From contig NC_134535.1 in the NCBI RefSeq assembly GCF_050624435.1, forward strand, positions 130,915,731 to 130,979,730: DNA of 64,000 nt, in the 5' to 3' direction. Numbering within the stretch: the first letter of the stretch is position 1; each line of letters starts with the position of its first letter. The translations under genes and the position numbers were made by a program. Positions 41,298 to 52,429 of this stretch are shown piece after piece. The notes under the pieces are model-generated. The model worked only from the letters and a program-made list of their open reading frames with translations. It did not search any database and was not told the DNA's origin. This DNA comes from Tenrec ecaudatus (Eukaryota > Chordata > Mammalia > Afrosoricida > Tenrecidae).

Positions 41298-41450
41298 AGA
41301 AAGAAGGCCAACAAGGAAAGAGAGGGCTGTAGAACGCACAGACTCAGCAGACAGACACAGAGCCTCTCCCAGAAAGAAGGCCAACAAGGAAAGAGAGGGC
41401 TGTAGAACGCACAGACTCAGCAGACAGACACAGAGCCTCTCCCAGAAAGG
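41298..41450. repeat. 73-bp tandem duplication inside the L1
   Basis: AGAAAGAAGGCCAACAAGG begins at 41298 and again at 41371; a third start, AGAAAGG, is at 41444. The two copies look identical, so the duplication postdates the decay of the L1. 73 is not a multiple of 3, so it also shifts the frame. Confidence 0.95.
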
Positions 41451-42289
41451 TCCCTTACAGCTTGTGCTCCAGTACACATGGCTCATTCTCCAGGAGAGAC
41501 CATGCTAGAGGTCACAAAGCAGGTCTTGTTACATTTGAAATGATGCAAAGTGTGTTCGCTTGACTCCAGTGGACTGAAGCTAGAGACCAATAACAAAAAG
41601 AAAATAAGGGGGGGGGCCCCTGGAAAATACACAAATATATGAAAATTAAATTATGTACTATTAAACTAGCAATGGATCGAGGAAGAAATGAGAAGTAATA
41701 TATTTCTTAGAGCCAAATGAAAGTGAAAGAACAAAGTACCAACAATTTACGAGATACAGTGAAGGCAGGAAATTTCCAATAATAAATGCCTACATGAAAA
41801 CATGCAGAAAGATCTCAAATTGATAGCCTAAATTTACAACTCCAGGAAGTAGCAAGAGAAGAAAGATGGGTAAACTAAGCTTAAGTCTATCAGGAGAGAT
41901 GAAATAACAAAAGATAGGAGCAGACAGACATGGTTCAACATTAGAAAAGCGACCAATCAAAGACACCACATCAGCAGCAGGAAAAGAGTCACGCCACCGT
42001 TCCTATGGATACCGAAAAAACATCTAAGGAAATCCAATACCCTTTCTTGATGAAAACCCTTGATTGAAATATTCTCAATGTAATTCAGGGCATGTCGGAA
42101 AAGCCAGTAGCTAACATTATACTTACTGGAGAAAACCCGAGATTTTTCCTTGAACTTGGGAAGAAAAGAAGGTTGTTACTTAAATAAAGGACAAGATGTT
42201 CCATGTTCATGGATGAGTAGACTTGATATTAACATTACCCAAAGCTACAGATCAGAGCTGGCAACGCAGGGAATCCAGGACCGATACTG

Positions 42290-42650
42290 AGAGTAGAGAT
42301 ATACCAGGAGGGAAAGGGGAAGTTGGGGTAGAAAGGAGCAATTGATCACAATGATTCACAACCCCCTCCCAGGAGGACGGACAACAGAAAAGTAGGTAAA
42401 GGGAGACATCAGTCAGTGTAATAATTTATAAACTATCAAGGGTTCATGAGGGAGGGAAGGAGGAAGGGAGGGAGGGAGGAAGGGTGGGGGGGAAATTAGG
42501 AGCTGATACCAAGGGCTCAAGTAGAAAGAAAATGTTTTGAGAATGATGATGACAACAAATGTACAAATGTGCTTGACACAATGGATATATGCATGGGTTG
42601 TGATAAGGGTTGTATGAACTCCCAATAAAATGATGTATATATATAAAATT
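42290..42650 (+). mobile_element. Lineage-specific LINE 3'-end fragment
   Basis: GGGTTCATGAGGGAGGG, GGGCTCAAGTAGAAAG, GTACAAATGTGCTTGACACA and a CCCAATAAAATGATG end occur in the same order at 48350-48640, 57272-57462 and, reversed, 52430-52795. Shared 3' ends and variable 5' ends are typical of a 5'-truncated LINE. It interrupts L1 ORF2. Confidence 0.7.
42442..42491. repeat. GGAGGGAA-type simple repeat
   Basis: Purine-only GGAGG/GGAAGG units lie inside the LINE 3' fragment; related purine tracts recur in the sister copies. Confidence 0.85.
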
Positions 42651-42654
42651 CAAA

Positions 42655-42834
42655 GCAATCTATAGTTTCAATGCAATCTTGATGAAAATTCTAATAGTCA
42701 TATTTACAGAAAATTCAATCCTCAACTTTATAAGGAATGCCAAGAGGCCCCAAGTAGCTAAAAATAGGTGGAAAGACTAATACAACGTAAGAAATCTCAC
42801 TTTCTGATTTCAAAATATACCATCCAGCTATCAT
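42655..42834 (+). pseudogene. L1 ORF2 segment between insertions
   Basis: AGTTTCAATGCAATCTTGAT, AAGAGGCCCCAAGTAGC and TCTGATTTCAAAATATACC match the L1 reverse-transcriptase region following the part seen before 42270. Confidence 0.75.
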
Positions 42835-45390
42835 CCATCGGCTTGTAATGGCTTGCATGGCGCTCCGATGTTAGAAACCGTGCCACCGGTATTTGAAATA
42901 CCACACGTCACTCACAATGAACAGGTGTGAATGGCGCCTCCAGACTAAGAACAGGCTCAAAAGAAGGTGGTCCGCTTCTGAGGAACCACCGAAAACCCGA
43001 TGAACAGTAGCAGAACACAGACTGGTACAGTGCTGGAACGTCAAAACACACCTGGCAGAGAGCTGCCTCCTCTAAGCTGAGTGTGCATTAACGACGGGGC
43101 TGGAACAAGGCTTTGGGGACCTTCATTTGCTGAAGGGGCATGACTCAAAAGGAAAAGGGAAATCTCTAAATATTCATTAATAATCAGGGTCATTTTGAAT
43201 TAGAAAGTCATTATGATTTTCTGCGAAGGGAAATTCAAGAGGTAGGGTGTTATGTTCGTCATCAAAAAAGAAGATCGCAAAATCTGCCATATGCCCGCAA
43301 GAAAGACCAGTTAACACACTATTATGTTTAAAAATATGTAAAATCAACTAAAGCCAATGATAAAGAAATTGAGAATTCTACCAACTTCTTCCATTTGAAA
43401 TTGATCAAACACGCAGTCAGGATGCATTGATAATTACTGGTGATTGGAACACAAACGTTGGAAACAAAGAGGAAGGATATGGCTCGGGTGATAACGTATG
43501 AAAAAATATGTCTTTGGTGATAGAATCAAAGCTGAAGGTCACGTGATAGAATTTTACCACACCAGTGACTTCTTCGCCACAAATATCCTTTTTTAACAAG
43601 ATAAACTATACGCATAGGCCTTGACCGACGGACTACACAGAAATCAAACTGACCACAACCGCGTGAAGCGATCACAGTGAGGCACAATGTCCTCAGCCCA
43701 AACAAGGCCACAGACCGACTATGGGGCGGACCATCAATTGCATACATGCAGGTTCAATGAAGCAAAACAAGTGCATGGAAGCCAAAGCACGTGGAGTCTA
43801 TCTCACCTGCCGTTGAGGAGCACGTCAAGAACAGGTGAGAACGCTTATGACAGAACACTAGATGAGCTGCGGGACAACATCAAAGATATCATAGGTGAAG
43901 AAAGCAAGGGTCACGAACAGGGAAGGAGAGAGAGGAAACCAGCAAAGTGGATGTCAGAAGATGCTCCAATACTTGCTCTTGAACTCAGACTGGCGAAAGC
44001 AGATGAAAGAAATGAGGACGTTAAAGAGCTGCACGGAAAACTTCACAGGGCAGGCAGCTCAGGAAGACGAAGTAAGGCATGACAATGAGATGTGCAGAGA
44101 CCTGGAGCTGGAAAACCAACACAAAGGACCCACTGCATCTCTCAAGCCGAGAGAGCTAAAGAAGAAAGCGCAAGACTAGAGATGTAGCATTTAAAGATTC
44201 TAGGAGCAAAATAAAGAATGATTCCGGAACCATCAAAAGAATCATTCAAAATTCAAATATTTCAAGACATCGCATAAGATCAAGAACAGATAGTACTGAA
44301 GAAAGACGTCCAAGCTGCACTAAAGGCATGAACAAAAAATAAAATTGATAGAGTTGGGGGAAAAAATGATAGAATTTGGAACGAAAACGTTTCTAAAAGC
44401 TGATAGAGCACTCGAGGCACTGAATCTGTGCCACGCAACGTGGAGAGCAGCTACCTGGACAAGGGCCTGCAAGGGATCCATTTCTGTGCCCATTCCAAAG
44501 AAAAAGGTGCGGCAAAAATGCAGAAATTATCGCACAATACCATTCGTGTCACATGTGAAGATCGTTTTAAAACAATTGTTAAAGTCCACCAATGGGGAGC
44601 TGTCAGAAACCCAAGCCAGATTCCGTAGAGAACATGGAACCTCACTGCTGGTGGAAGACATCAGGAAGATGTTTACCTGTGCGTCATTGCCCACGCAAAG
44701 GCTTTCGACTGTGTAGATCAGGAAAACCTACGGACAGCATTGTAAAGAATGGGGCTCCCAGGACACTTCATTGTGCTCACATAGAACCCGTACAGAGACC
44801 AAATAAAGCAAGGGGGTACTGCATGGTTAAAAACCAGTGAAGGTGTGTTTCTGGGCTGTGTTCTTTCGCTGTACTTACTCAATCTGTATGCTGGCACATA
44901 GTTTGAGAAGCTGGACTGGATAAAGAACACAGAATGGAGATTAGAGGAGACTTCCCTAACCACCTGTGATAGGCAGACGGCATAACCGTGCTGGCTAAAA
45001 GCGAAGGCAACTTGAAGTCCTTGCAGATGAAGGTCAAAGACCACAGTATGGATTACAAATTATCGTGTAAAAATCCCTCCCGTCTAGGCCAATGACAATA
45101 CCATGATCCACAGGGAGAAGACGAAAGGGCTTCGTTTTATTTGGAGCTATCGTTGGCATTCCAGGAGGCGACAGTCAAGAAGTCAACGCGTGGCGTTAGG
45201 CGAGGCTGCTGAAAAAGACCACTTCCAAGCGCTGCAGAGTGAAGATGTCCCTGTGAGACTGCGGCGCACCTGACTGCCACCGTGGCGTTTCCAGTCACGA
45301 AGATCCCCGGTGAACGGATAGTATACTTGGTAACATGGAGAGTCAGAGAAAAAGAAGACTCTTAAGATAAAGTGATACGTGGCTGAAACA
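42835..45390 (+). pseudogene. Afrotherian RTE LINE, near full length (decayed)
   Basis: The 5' part has CATCGGCTTGTAATGGCTTG, GGGACCTTCATTTGCTGA and ATTAATAATCAGGGTC. The endonuclease part has TTGATAATTACTGGTGATTG and ATGGCTCGGGTGATAACG. The middle has GGATGTCAGAAGATGCTCC. The RT part has ATTTCTGTGCCCATTCCAAAG and CTCAATCTGTATGCTGG, and the late part AGTCAAGAAGTCAACGCGTG. ORF fragments of 131 and 123 residues are remnants. It lies inside the L1, since L1 sequence resumes near 45420. The 3' tail is missing. Confidence 0.85.
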
Positions 45391-45440
45391 CCAGGCTCAA
45401 ACATAACCATTTTGAGGGTGGCAATAGTCCAGTGGAATAG

Positions 45441-45933
45441 TGAGTTAGTTTGCTGTGCCAACCTGGTCGATAAACACATGTGGGGTTCATTGAAGGGCGG
45501 AGGGATAAATGGCTCAGGGAGCCTTGCCTTTCAAGTTCTTGGGTCTCTTGCTTTCTGATGGTCGGACCAGGGTGCAGCTGCCTTAGCCAGTTCCCTGCTT
45601 CAGCTGGCAAGGTTCACTTCCTACAAGACATCTCTGTGGAGAAGCCACATGGACCTGCCCCAATGCAGCCCTGGGTGCTGGAGCTCACTGACTTGGCTTT
45701 CCTCCTGAAGTCGGCATCATTGCATCTGTTTTGTGAGATGGAGGAGGACTTTGTGGATTGGTTTTGGACATATGGGTTAATGGGTTAATGTTGGACTTGT
45801 GGGCTTGGGCAGCACTGGGTTGGGATGTTTTCTTGATGTGCATTTAACCTTTATATAAAAGGTTATATATAAAACTCTCCCTTATACATGAGTTTCTGTG
45901 GATTTGTTTCTCTAAAGCACCCAGACTAACACA
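45441..45933 (+). mobile_element. Solo LTR-like element with 5-bp target duplication
   Basis: The 493-base element begins TGAGTTAGTTTGCTGTGCC and ends CCAGACTAACACA (TG...CA), flanked by AATAG on both sides. It interrupts L1 text that reads AGTCCAGTGGAATAG before and ACTTGAGAATTCAG after. A TATATAAAACTCTC box lies in the 3' half. These are the marks of a retroviral LTR left by recombination. No internal viral genes are present. Confidence 0.85.
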
Positions 45934-45944
45934 AATAGACTTGA

Positions 45945-47185
45945 GAATTCAGAAACAAATCCACATATCTCTGGTCAACTGATATTTTGTGCAGGGTGTT
46001 AATGTCATTCAATGGGGGAAGAAGAGTCAACTCAATAACTGTTGCTGGGGAAATTGGATTTTCTCAAGCAGAGAAAAGAAATAGGACCCGTGTCTCACAC
46101 CACACCAAAAAAACAATCCGAGTGGATTAAGGACCTACATGTGCAAACTGAAATCATAAAATTCTTAGAAGGGCAAACAGAACAACAACGGATTATCTAA
46201 TAAGACTATACTATCCAGAGTATATATAAAACTCTGACAACTTAATAAAAAGACAGCCCAACAATAAAAATAGGCCAAGGAAGTTACTCTGAACAGATGT
46301 GCCACCAAAGAGAACATTCAAATGGGCACCGAACGTATGAAAAGATGCTCAGCGCCATTAGCCGTCAGATGGATGAAAATCAAAACCAGGTTGAGATGTG
46401 ATTTCACTCCCACTAAAGGATTAACAACAAAAACTGAAAATAACAAACATTAGTGAGGATGTGGGGAAATTGGAACCCTTATCCATGGCTGGTAGGAAGG
46501 CAAAATGATACAGAAGTATCAAACAAAAACTCACTGCCATCGAGTCAATACCGACTCATAGCAACCCTATGGGGCAGGGTACAACAGCCCCTGTGAGCTT
46601 CCAAGACTGTAGCTTTTCATGGGAGTCTTTCTTCCTTGGAGCAGCTCATGGTTTTGAACTGCTGACCTTGCAGTATGGTTGTGGTACCTGAAATTAGAAC
46701 TGCTATGTTAACCAGCAATAACACACCTCGGTATATACCCAAAAGACTTGAAAGCAGGGGCTCAAACAGAGACTTGTCCACCCACGTTCCTTACAGCAGG
46801 ATTCACAACAGACCAAAGGTGGAAACAACCCAATGTTCATCAACAGATGACTGAATACGCGCCCTGTGGTGCACACGACAATGGGAGGCAATTCAACCAA
46901 GAGGAGAAATGAAGTCTTGATGCATGCTGCAGCATGGATGGAGCTTGAGGACATAATGCTGAGCAAAAGCAGACAATCACAAAAGGACAAATATTTCATT
47001 ACAAGACCAGAAGAGACAAATGCATGAAGACCAATGTGATTGGTGGCTACCAGGGACAGGAGGGAGGGCGAGAGGAGGGCTGATGGTGATGGAGGACAAC
47101 TTGGGGGTGAAGGGTAGGAAGGAGTCAACAGCTGACTATTGTAAGGGTTGTGCGAAAGTTGCATATATGTGAAAAGCTTTAATTG
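45945..47185 (+). pseudogene. L1 ORF2 C-terminal part and 3'UTR (decayed)
   Basis: Continues the L1 after the LTR: CAAATCCACATATCTCTGGTC, TGGGGAAATTGGATTTTCTC, GAAATTGGAACCCTTATCC, ACAACCCAATGTTCATCAAC and GGATGGAGCTTGAGGACATA. The 3' end at about 47050-47160 has GTGATTGGTGGCTACCAGGG. Broken by an AfroSINE at 46521-46690. Confidence 0.85.
46521..46690 (-). mobile_element. AfroSINE inserted in an L1
   Basis: AAACTCACTGCCATCGAGTC, GACTCATAGCAACCCTATGG and TTTTGAACTGCTGACCTTGC. Both flanks are L1 sequence, so it is younger than that L1. Confidence 0.88.
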
Positions 47186-47189
47186 GCAA

Positions 47190-48910
47190 AAGCTATGTGG
47201 CACCTATCATTGATGACAATGACCATGACGGAAGAAGTAGTGGGTGCTGAGGCCTCTTATTACCTCATGGGATTTGGCTGCCTGGTTTGGAGGCTTAGGG
47301 TTATGGTTTCATGGGACATCCCAGTTGATTGGCCTAATCATGTGTTCCGTGCTTCCGTTCTACCTCCTACTTCATCGAGCTTAGCGCCTAGAGTCTTATA
47401 AAACTATCCAGTGGCCATCCAAGGCATGACAATCGCTCTCTTTTCAGAGGAAGAAGGAGACTCAGGAATAGGAGGAGGACATGGAATGTGTGGCCAATGG
47501 CTTCCGTGAACAAGTGCCTCCTCTGCCGTGATACTGGCGGGTGCCTATTATTACTGAACACTTTGATGAAGGATTCCATGGAAGAACCAGCATCAAAAGC
47601 AGGGGCATGGCAGAATTTCTGCAACAATGGGGGAAGGACAAACCCATGAACTATTGCCCTGAAAGAATCCATAAACCTTAAACCAAAAGCATCCCCTGAC
47701 CACATCCTCACAGGGCATCCTACGTTAACTTACAATGAACAGAAATGGTCTGTTGGGGCTCTGGGCCTCTCCTTAAGTCCTCCCTCAACACAAGAACACT
47801 TTGTTCTAGTAACCTAGCACTGTGTAACACTCAACTTCCCGACAGGATCGCCGAAGACAAAATGGGTGCTTAAGCAAATGTGGTGAAGAAAGCAGATGGT
47901 GCTCGGCTATTAAAAGATACAGCGTCTAGGGTCTTAAAGGCTTAAAGTGAAACAAGTGGCCAGCTAGCAGAGAAGCAAGAAAACTCACATGGAAGAAGCA
48001 CACCAGCCTGTGTGATCACAAGGTGTTGACAGGTTTGGGCATCCAAAGAACAAAAACACACAATTATATCTATGTGAAGGAGAGGGGTCAGAGGGGAGAT
48101 CCAGAGCCCACAGAAGGGTCACATGGAAGGGACGACTCTTCCAGGGTGGAGTCTGGCACCAATGAAACAAACATTCCCTAGTTCTTTCATGCTTCCTCTT
48201 CCCCCACTATCATGACCCCAGTTCTACCTCACAAATCCTGCTAGACCAGAGGATGCACATTGGTGCAGATAGGTGCTTTTGACACATGGATTCCAGGACA
48301 GATAAACCCCCCAGAGACAGTTAACAGGAGTAGTGATACCATGCGGGTATTGGGGGAGGAGGGACACTGATAGCAATGATCCATAAACAGCCCCCTGGGG
48401 GAGGGGGGAACAAGTAACAGAAATGTGGGTGGAGGGATACAGCAGGCAGTGTAAGATATGAAAAAAATAATAATATAGAGAATTGATTAAGGGTTCACGA
48501 GTATAGGAGGCTGGGAGAAGAAGGGGAAAAAGAGGTGCTGATATCAAAGGGCTCAAGTAGAAAGATAATGCTTTGAAAATGAGGATGGGAACATGTGTAC
48601 AAGTTTGCTTGATATAACGGATTTATGGATTGTTATAATATCTGTAAGGGCCCCTGAGCATTACGCTCTTTAAAGGACTGTTTGTAAGGGCTCAAAATGA
48701 GAACAGAAACTCCAAGGACTCACTAGGAACCACAGGGGCCCGTGCACTTAGGTTAACGGGGGTGGAGCTACCACTCAGAAAACTCCTCTAGGAACGGGCT
48801 GTGCCGCTCAAAGGACACCGGCAGTGCCATTGACTTGAATGTGTAGAAATGGGCGAATTTATGTATGCATATCAAGCTGTATGTATTCTCAACAACAAAA
48901 GAAGACTCAG
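47190..48910 (+). mobile_element. Long copy of the lineage-specific LINE 3' region
   Basis: Untranslated-looking sequence of 1.7 kb with GGACATGGAATGTGTGGCC, ATTAAAAGATACAGCGTCTA, GAAGCACACCAGCCTGTGTG, GGGCTCAAGTAGAAAGATAA, GAGCATTACGCTCTTTAAAG and TGTATTCTCAACAACAAAAG. I recall closely similar text at the 3' ends of afrotherian L1 copies. It is the longest of four related pieces in the window. The family name is uncertain. Confidence 0.6.
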
Positions 48911-49009
48911 CGTTACGAATGCTAAATAAGATAAAGTTTATCAAGCTCTTGGAACAATGTCACCGCCTCCCATGGGGCACTAGGGAATAGTAACTTTCAT
49001 GATCGTTAT

Positions 49010-49360
49010 GACCACCCTCTGCATCTCATGCATCTCCAAATTCCCCACAAATCTCCCACAATCAGCTCTTCCCCTCCACTCCCATGGCCAGTTCCAGTTC
49101 TCATCCTTGTTGGTCATTGCACCTCCTCTCCGTCACCACCAACCACCTAGACTCATGCCTCTTCTTCAAGACCCCCGACGGCTCCTCCAGCCCACAGGAT
49201 GCGGGCTGAACTCCTCAGCACAACATCTACTCAGGACCTTCCCTTCTACGCTAGTTTGCCCCTTACCCAACAATCCAGGGTCTGCCATCCCCCACAAAGA
49301 GACCCCAAGCTCTGCAGCCGGGATGCTTCTCCTCCAGCTTTCCCCCCACCATCTGTACCC
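49010..49360 (+). mobile_element. L2 LINE fragment (probable)
   Basis: C- and T-rich text of the L2 type (CAGTTCCAGTTCTCATCC, CTTCTTCAAGACCCCCGACG) resembles the region before the L2 3' end. Low similarity. Confidence 0.4.
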
Positions 49361-49414
49361 TTCCCTCCATCCTATCGCTCGCCAAGGCCTATTGTTTGCA
49401 GCAAGACCCTAAGG

Positions 49415-49559
49415 CCGAGGTTCCCAAGCCCTCCCAACGATGAAAATCGGCTGTACTACAGCCCATAACCCAGGATGAAATGTAGGTACCTGCCTTGGGA
49501 GGCCCCTGGCTTGACCGAGCGCCCCCAGGAAGTGGGATTGCCCACTTTGGGAAACACTG
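49415..49559 (-). mobile_element. hAT-like nonautonomous element (probable)
   Basis: The right end GCCCACTTTGGGAAACACTG is the complement of the end seen at 15464. A weaker left end CCGAGGTTCCCAAGCCC is at 49415. No target duplication could be matched. Confidence 0.4.
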
Positions 49560-49789
49560 TCGTTTCTCCCCTTCTCTGTACGGCTCCACCTGTGTGCCCT
49601 AGAAGCCCTTCACACCTGTGGTAGAGCGCCGCCCACATTTAGCCTTGCAGCCTTACGCCCCTGTTTTCGATATTGGCCAAGTCAACTCCCTGAAGGGGGA
49701 GCTCATCTGCTGCTCGTTTTGCATCTCCTGCACTGCGTCCTACATAGCTTCCCAAAATCCAAGGCTGCTTCTTTTTAGTAAACACCTAT

Positions 49790-50365
49790 TTACATTCGAC
49801 ATTTAAACATTCCTTACATGGGCAATTCCGTGGCATTAATTATGTTAATTGTGTCTGTAAAACCTTCCCATCACCTTTAACAGAAACTCAGTGTCCCTTA
49901 CAATGAGTCTCCCATCCTTGAAGAAGAGGCTGCCCTCCCTCACGCCTGCCGCCCACCCCGGGAAATCACTGATAACACACTTTGCTCTCTTACCTATTCT
50001 AGACAGTCCACATGTCTGTCACTTGGTGAAGGACTTATTTCACTCGGCATAAGGTTTTTGAGGATCGTCTATGTTCTAACCCATGACTTAATGTCTCTTT
50101 ATGGATGAATGCCGGTACACGGTGCTACGTGCCGTGTATTGTTTATCTCCGCATCTTGGGATGGATATTGAGGCTGCTTCCCCCTTTGGGTAGCTGGCAC
50201 CAGTGCAGCGAGCAGGGAACTCTGGCTGGCACCCGGTGTTTGTGTTCCTGCCTTTGGGGTATATCCCAAGAGGGGGCCTTGCTGGATCCGATCATAATGC
50301 TGTGCTTAACTTTTTTGAGAAACTGCTCAACTCTTTTCCAAGAGATTCCTTTTAAGTTGGACTAT
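49790..50365 (-). mobile_element. L1 3' fragment, reverse orientation
   Basis: ACTTATTTCACTCGGCATAA, GGATGGATATTGAGGCTGC, GGGGTATATCCCAAGAGG and AGAAACTGCTCAACTCTTTT are the complement of the end of mammalian L1 ORF2 and its 3'UTR. Confidence 0.8.
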
Positions 50366-50935
50366 CATCTTCACAGAAGTGCAATGGACTACGATGGCAC
50401 CCCTTGTTCCACACAGCACCCCGCTGGTAACCTGGGGGACAGGAGCCACATGTGTTCACGGATCGCAGGGTCCAGGAAGCCCCCACTTACAGCCCTGGCA
50501 GCTTCCTTGGGGGCACCGACAGGTGTACATAAAAGGTGGCTCCCGCCCAAGGTGTGTGACAATAGGAAAGTGCTGCCTGTGGGTAACTCAGTCACACAGC
50601 CATCTTGCTTGCCTGCTGCCCAGAATCATTAATGAGGCCCAGGCCAGCACTGCTGACACCAGCAAGGGCTCACGTGTCCTGAGAAATGGTCCCAACTAAC
50701 TGTCCATGATCAGACAGACGCGGGGAACCCGCTCCCTAAATTCCAGATCAGGTATCCATCCACCTGCCTACTTGTTATCTCTGCTTGGAAGCCTTGCTGG
50801 TATCTAACATGTAGCAAGTCCACAAGAGATCTCGATGCTCAAACTGTAGAGAAGAGTCATTCCCTCTCCCCTTGGGTCCCGCATCAAATCCATCAGCAAG
50901 TCCTGACATTTCCACCTCTAATTTCTATCGCCAGT

Positions 50936-51467
50936 TGTGGTAATTACATAATTTCCTGTCAACTTCTTCAATAGCTTATAGGGGTGGAGTCTAGCCTGTC
51001 AATCAGGTCATAGCCAATCATGCCTCTGTGTGGGCATGGCCTTCTCCTGAGGATTCTGGGAACTCTGGTCTTCCTCCCTGGAGGTGGGACACACGCTCCC
51101 TCTGCTACACCTTCCTGTTGAGAAGCCACATGGAGCTACACTGATGGAGCCAGAGCCCTGGCGCTGGAGGATCCACATGGAGACCCACACCAGCGCTGAG
51201 ATGCTTCCACCGCCACTGGATCCACAAGACTTCCCACCCACTGGCCTGTGAACTTCCTGCATTCAGCATCATTGCATGTGTTCTGTGAGTCTGAAGAGAA
51301 ATTTATAGATTTGTATCAGACAGATGGGCTAATATCGGACTTAAGGACTTGATCTGGACTGGGCTGGGATGTTTTCTCAATGTACAACTACTCTTTGACA
51401 TGAAGCTTTCTCTTACATCTATATGAGCGTCCTGGATTCGTTTCTCTAGTCCACCCGGACTCACACA
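50936..51467 (+). mobile_element. Solo LTR-like element, related subfamily, exact 5-bp target duplication
   Basis: The 532-base element begins TGTGGTAATTACATAATTTC and ends CGGACTCACACA, flanked by CCAGT on both sides (50931-50935 and 51468-51472). Its 3' half (GAGAAGCCACATGGAGC, GGGCTGGGATGTTTTCTC, GATTCGTTTCTCTAGTCC) is shared with the copies at 24481 and 45441, while the 5' third differs. Confidence 0.85.
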
Positions 51468-51479
51468 CCAGTCCCTCCA

Positions 51480-51925
51480 TTTCTATGCATCTCCACTACT
51501 GCCACCGTCTCATGTTGGCACCGTGGCATCATTTCCCGTGTGCCCAGCTGCCATGCTTGCCTGGCTACAACCTATTCTCCGCCAAGCACCCCAGCCCACT
51601 CGTGCTCAGACCTCTGCTGTGCTGTCCCAGCACACGTCCAGCAGATTCCAACCCTTCCCCAGAGCCTGTCAGACCATCGGTAACCTGGCCTGTGGCCTCC
51701 TTTGGACTCTACCCTGCATACTGGCCATGGCCTGTCCTTCCTACGTAGTGTTTCCTTTCCCGGAGATGCACCTCCTTCGGTTTACCGTGATTGGCTTGAC
51801 AGTCTGCTTTCAATCTTCCTTGCTTCCTTCTCAACTTTTAGGACCCTCCATCATTACGAGTTTACTGATTACTGTCTCTCTTCTCAACTACAGCGTGTGC
51901 TCCATGAGGTCAGAGGATCCCTTAG
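51480..51925 (+). mobile_element. L2 LINE fragment
   Basis: CATCACGAG-type mid text and GTGTGCTCCATGAGGTCAGA near the end match the L2 3' region (the 'TGTAAGCTCCATGAGGGCAG' motif). A SPIN element cuts it at 51928. Confidence 0.6.
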
Positions 51926-51927
51926 AT

Positions 51928-52119
51928 CATTGGTTCTCAACCTGTGGGTCGTGACCCCTTGAGGGGTCGAATTACCCTTTCACAGGGGCTATCCAATTCT
52001 TAACAGTAGCAAAATGACAGTGATGAAGTAGCAACAAAAATGATTTTATGGTGGGGGGGTCACCACCCCATGAGGAACTGTAGGAAAGGGCGGTGGCATG
52101 AGGAAGGTTGAGAACCATG
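51928..52119 (-). mobile_element. SPIN-like nonautonomous hAT transposon, complete
   Basis: Ends CATTGGTTCTCAACCTG and GGTTGAGAACCATG enclose ACCCTTTCACAGGGG and GGTCACCACCCCATGAGG. Flanks are CCTTAGAT / CTCTAGAT, an 8-base duplication with two mismatches; the right one matches the hAT target consensus nTCTAGAn. It is the same family as 18967-19141, with 17 more bases. Confidence 0.85.
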
Positions 52120-52429
52120 CTCTAGATCACTGTGTTACACCAGGCACACGGGAAAATATCAGGAAGTATTAGTGGACGGGAAGAACTCAGGGAGGCAGCA
52201 TCCCACTGGCTGGCAAACCTCCTGTCTCTGCACATCCTCCTGAAAAGACCAGGATGTTAAGTGGATTCCCCATCTAGGGTGTCACCAAGACACTGGGAGA
52301 CTTAACGGAGACTTGAGTTATCACAAAGAGAAAATGCTGCCGGATTTTAAAAGCTCTGGCAAATGAGACAAGGAACATGCCATGGACGTGAGTGCGTCAA
52401 AATCCCTGCCCTGAGTGTGCCACGGCAGG

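Larger units (their letters stand above)
39290..42270 (+). pseudogene. L1-type LINE, ORF1 end and ORF2 5' half (decayed)
   Basis: AGAATGGGAGGGAGATAAAG and GGAAGCTCAAAGAACCTCAA near 39850-39970 match the end of mammalian L1/HAL1 ORF1. From about 40790 (TACATGGATTAAATGCTGC) the order follows L1 ORF2: endonuclease-region motifs at 41030-41600, GAAGATTTAACAGCATTTAA and GAGAGACCATGCTAGAGG, then ATGGTTCAACATTAGAAAAG at about 41930. Many stops; not functional. Confidence 0.8.

Noticed and set aside
43687..44716. Plus-strand ORFs of 131 and 123 residues
   Set aside because: They are remnants of the RTE endonuclease and reverse-transcriptase coding region, broken by stops; not host genes.
24481..51467. 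Full endogenous provirus between the LTR-like copies
   Set aside because: The three copies have their own target duplications, lie 5-21 kb apart and enclose no viral gene sequence, so they are separate solo elements.
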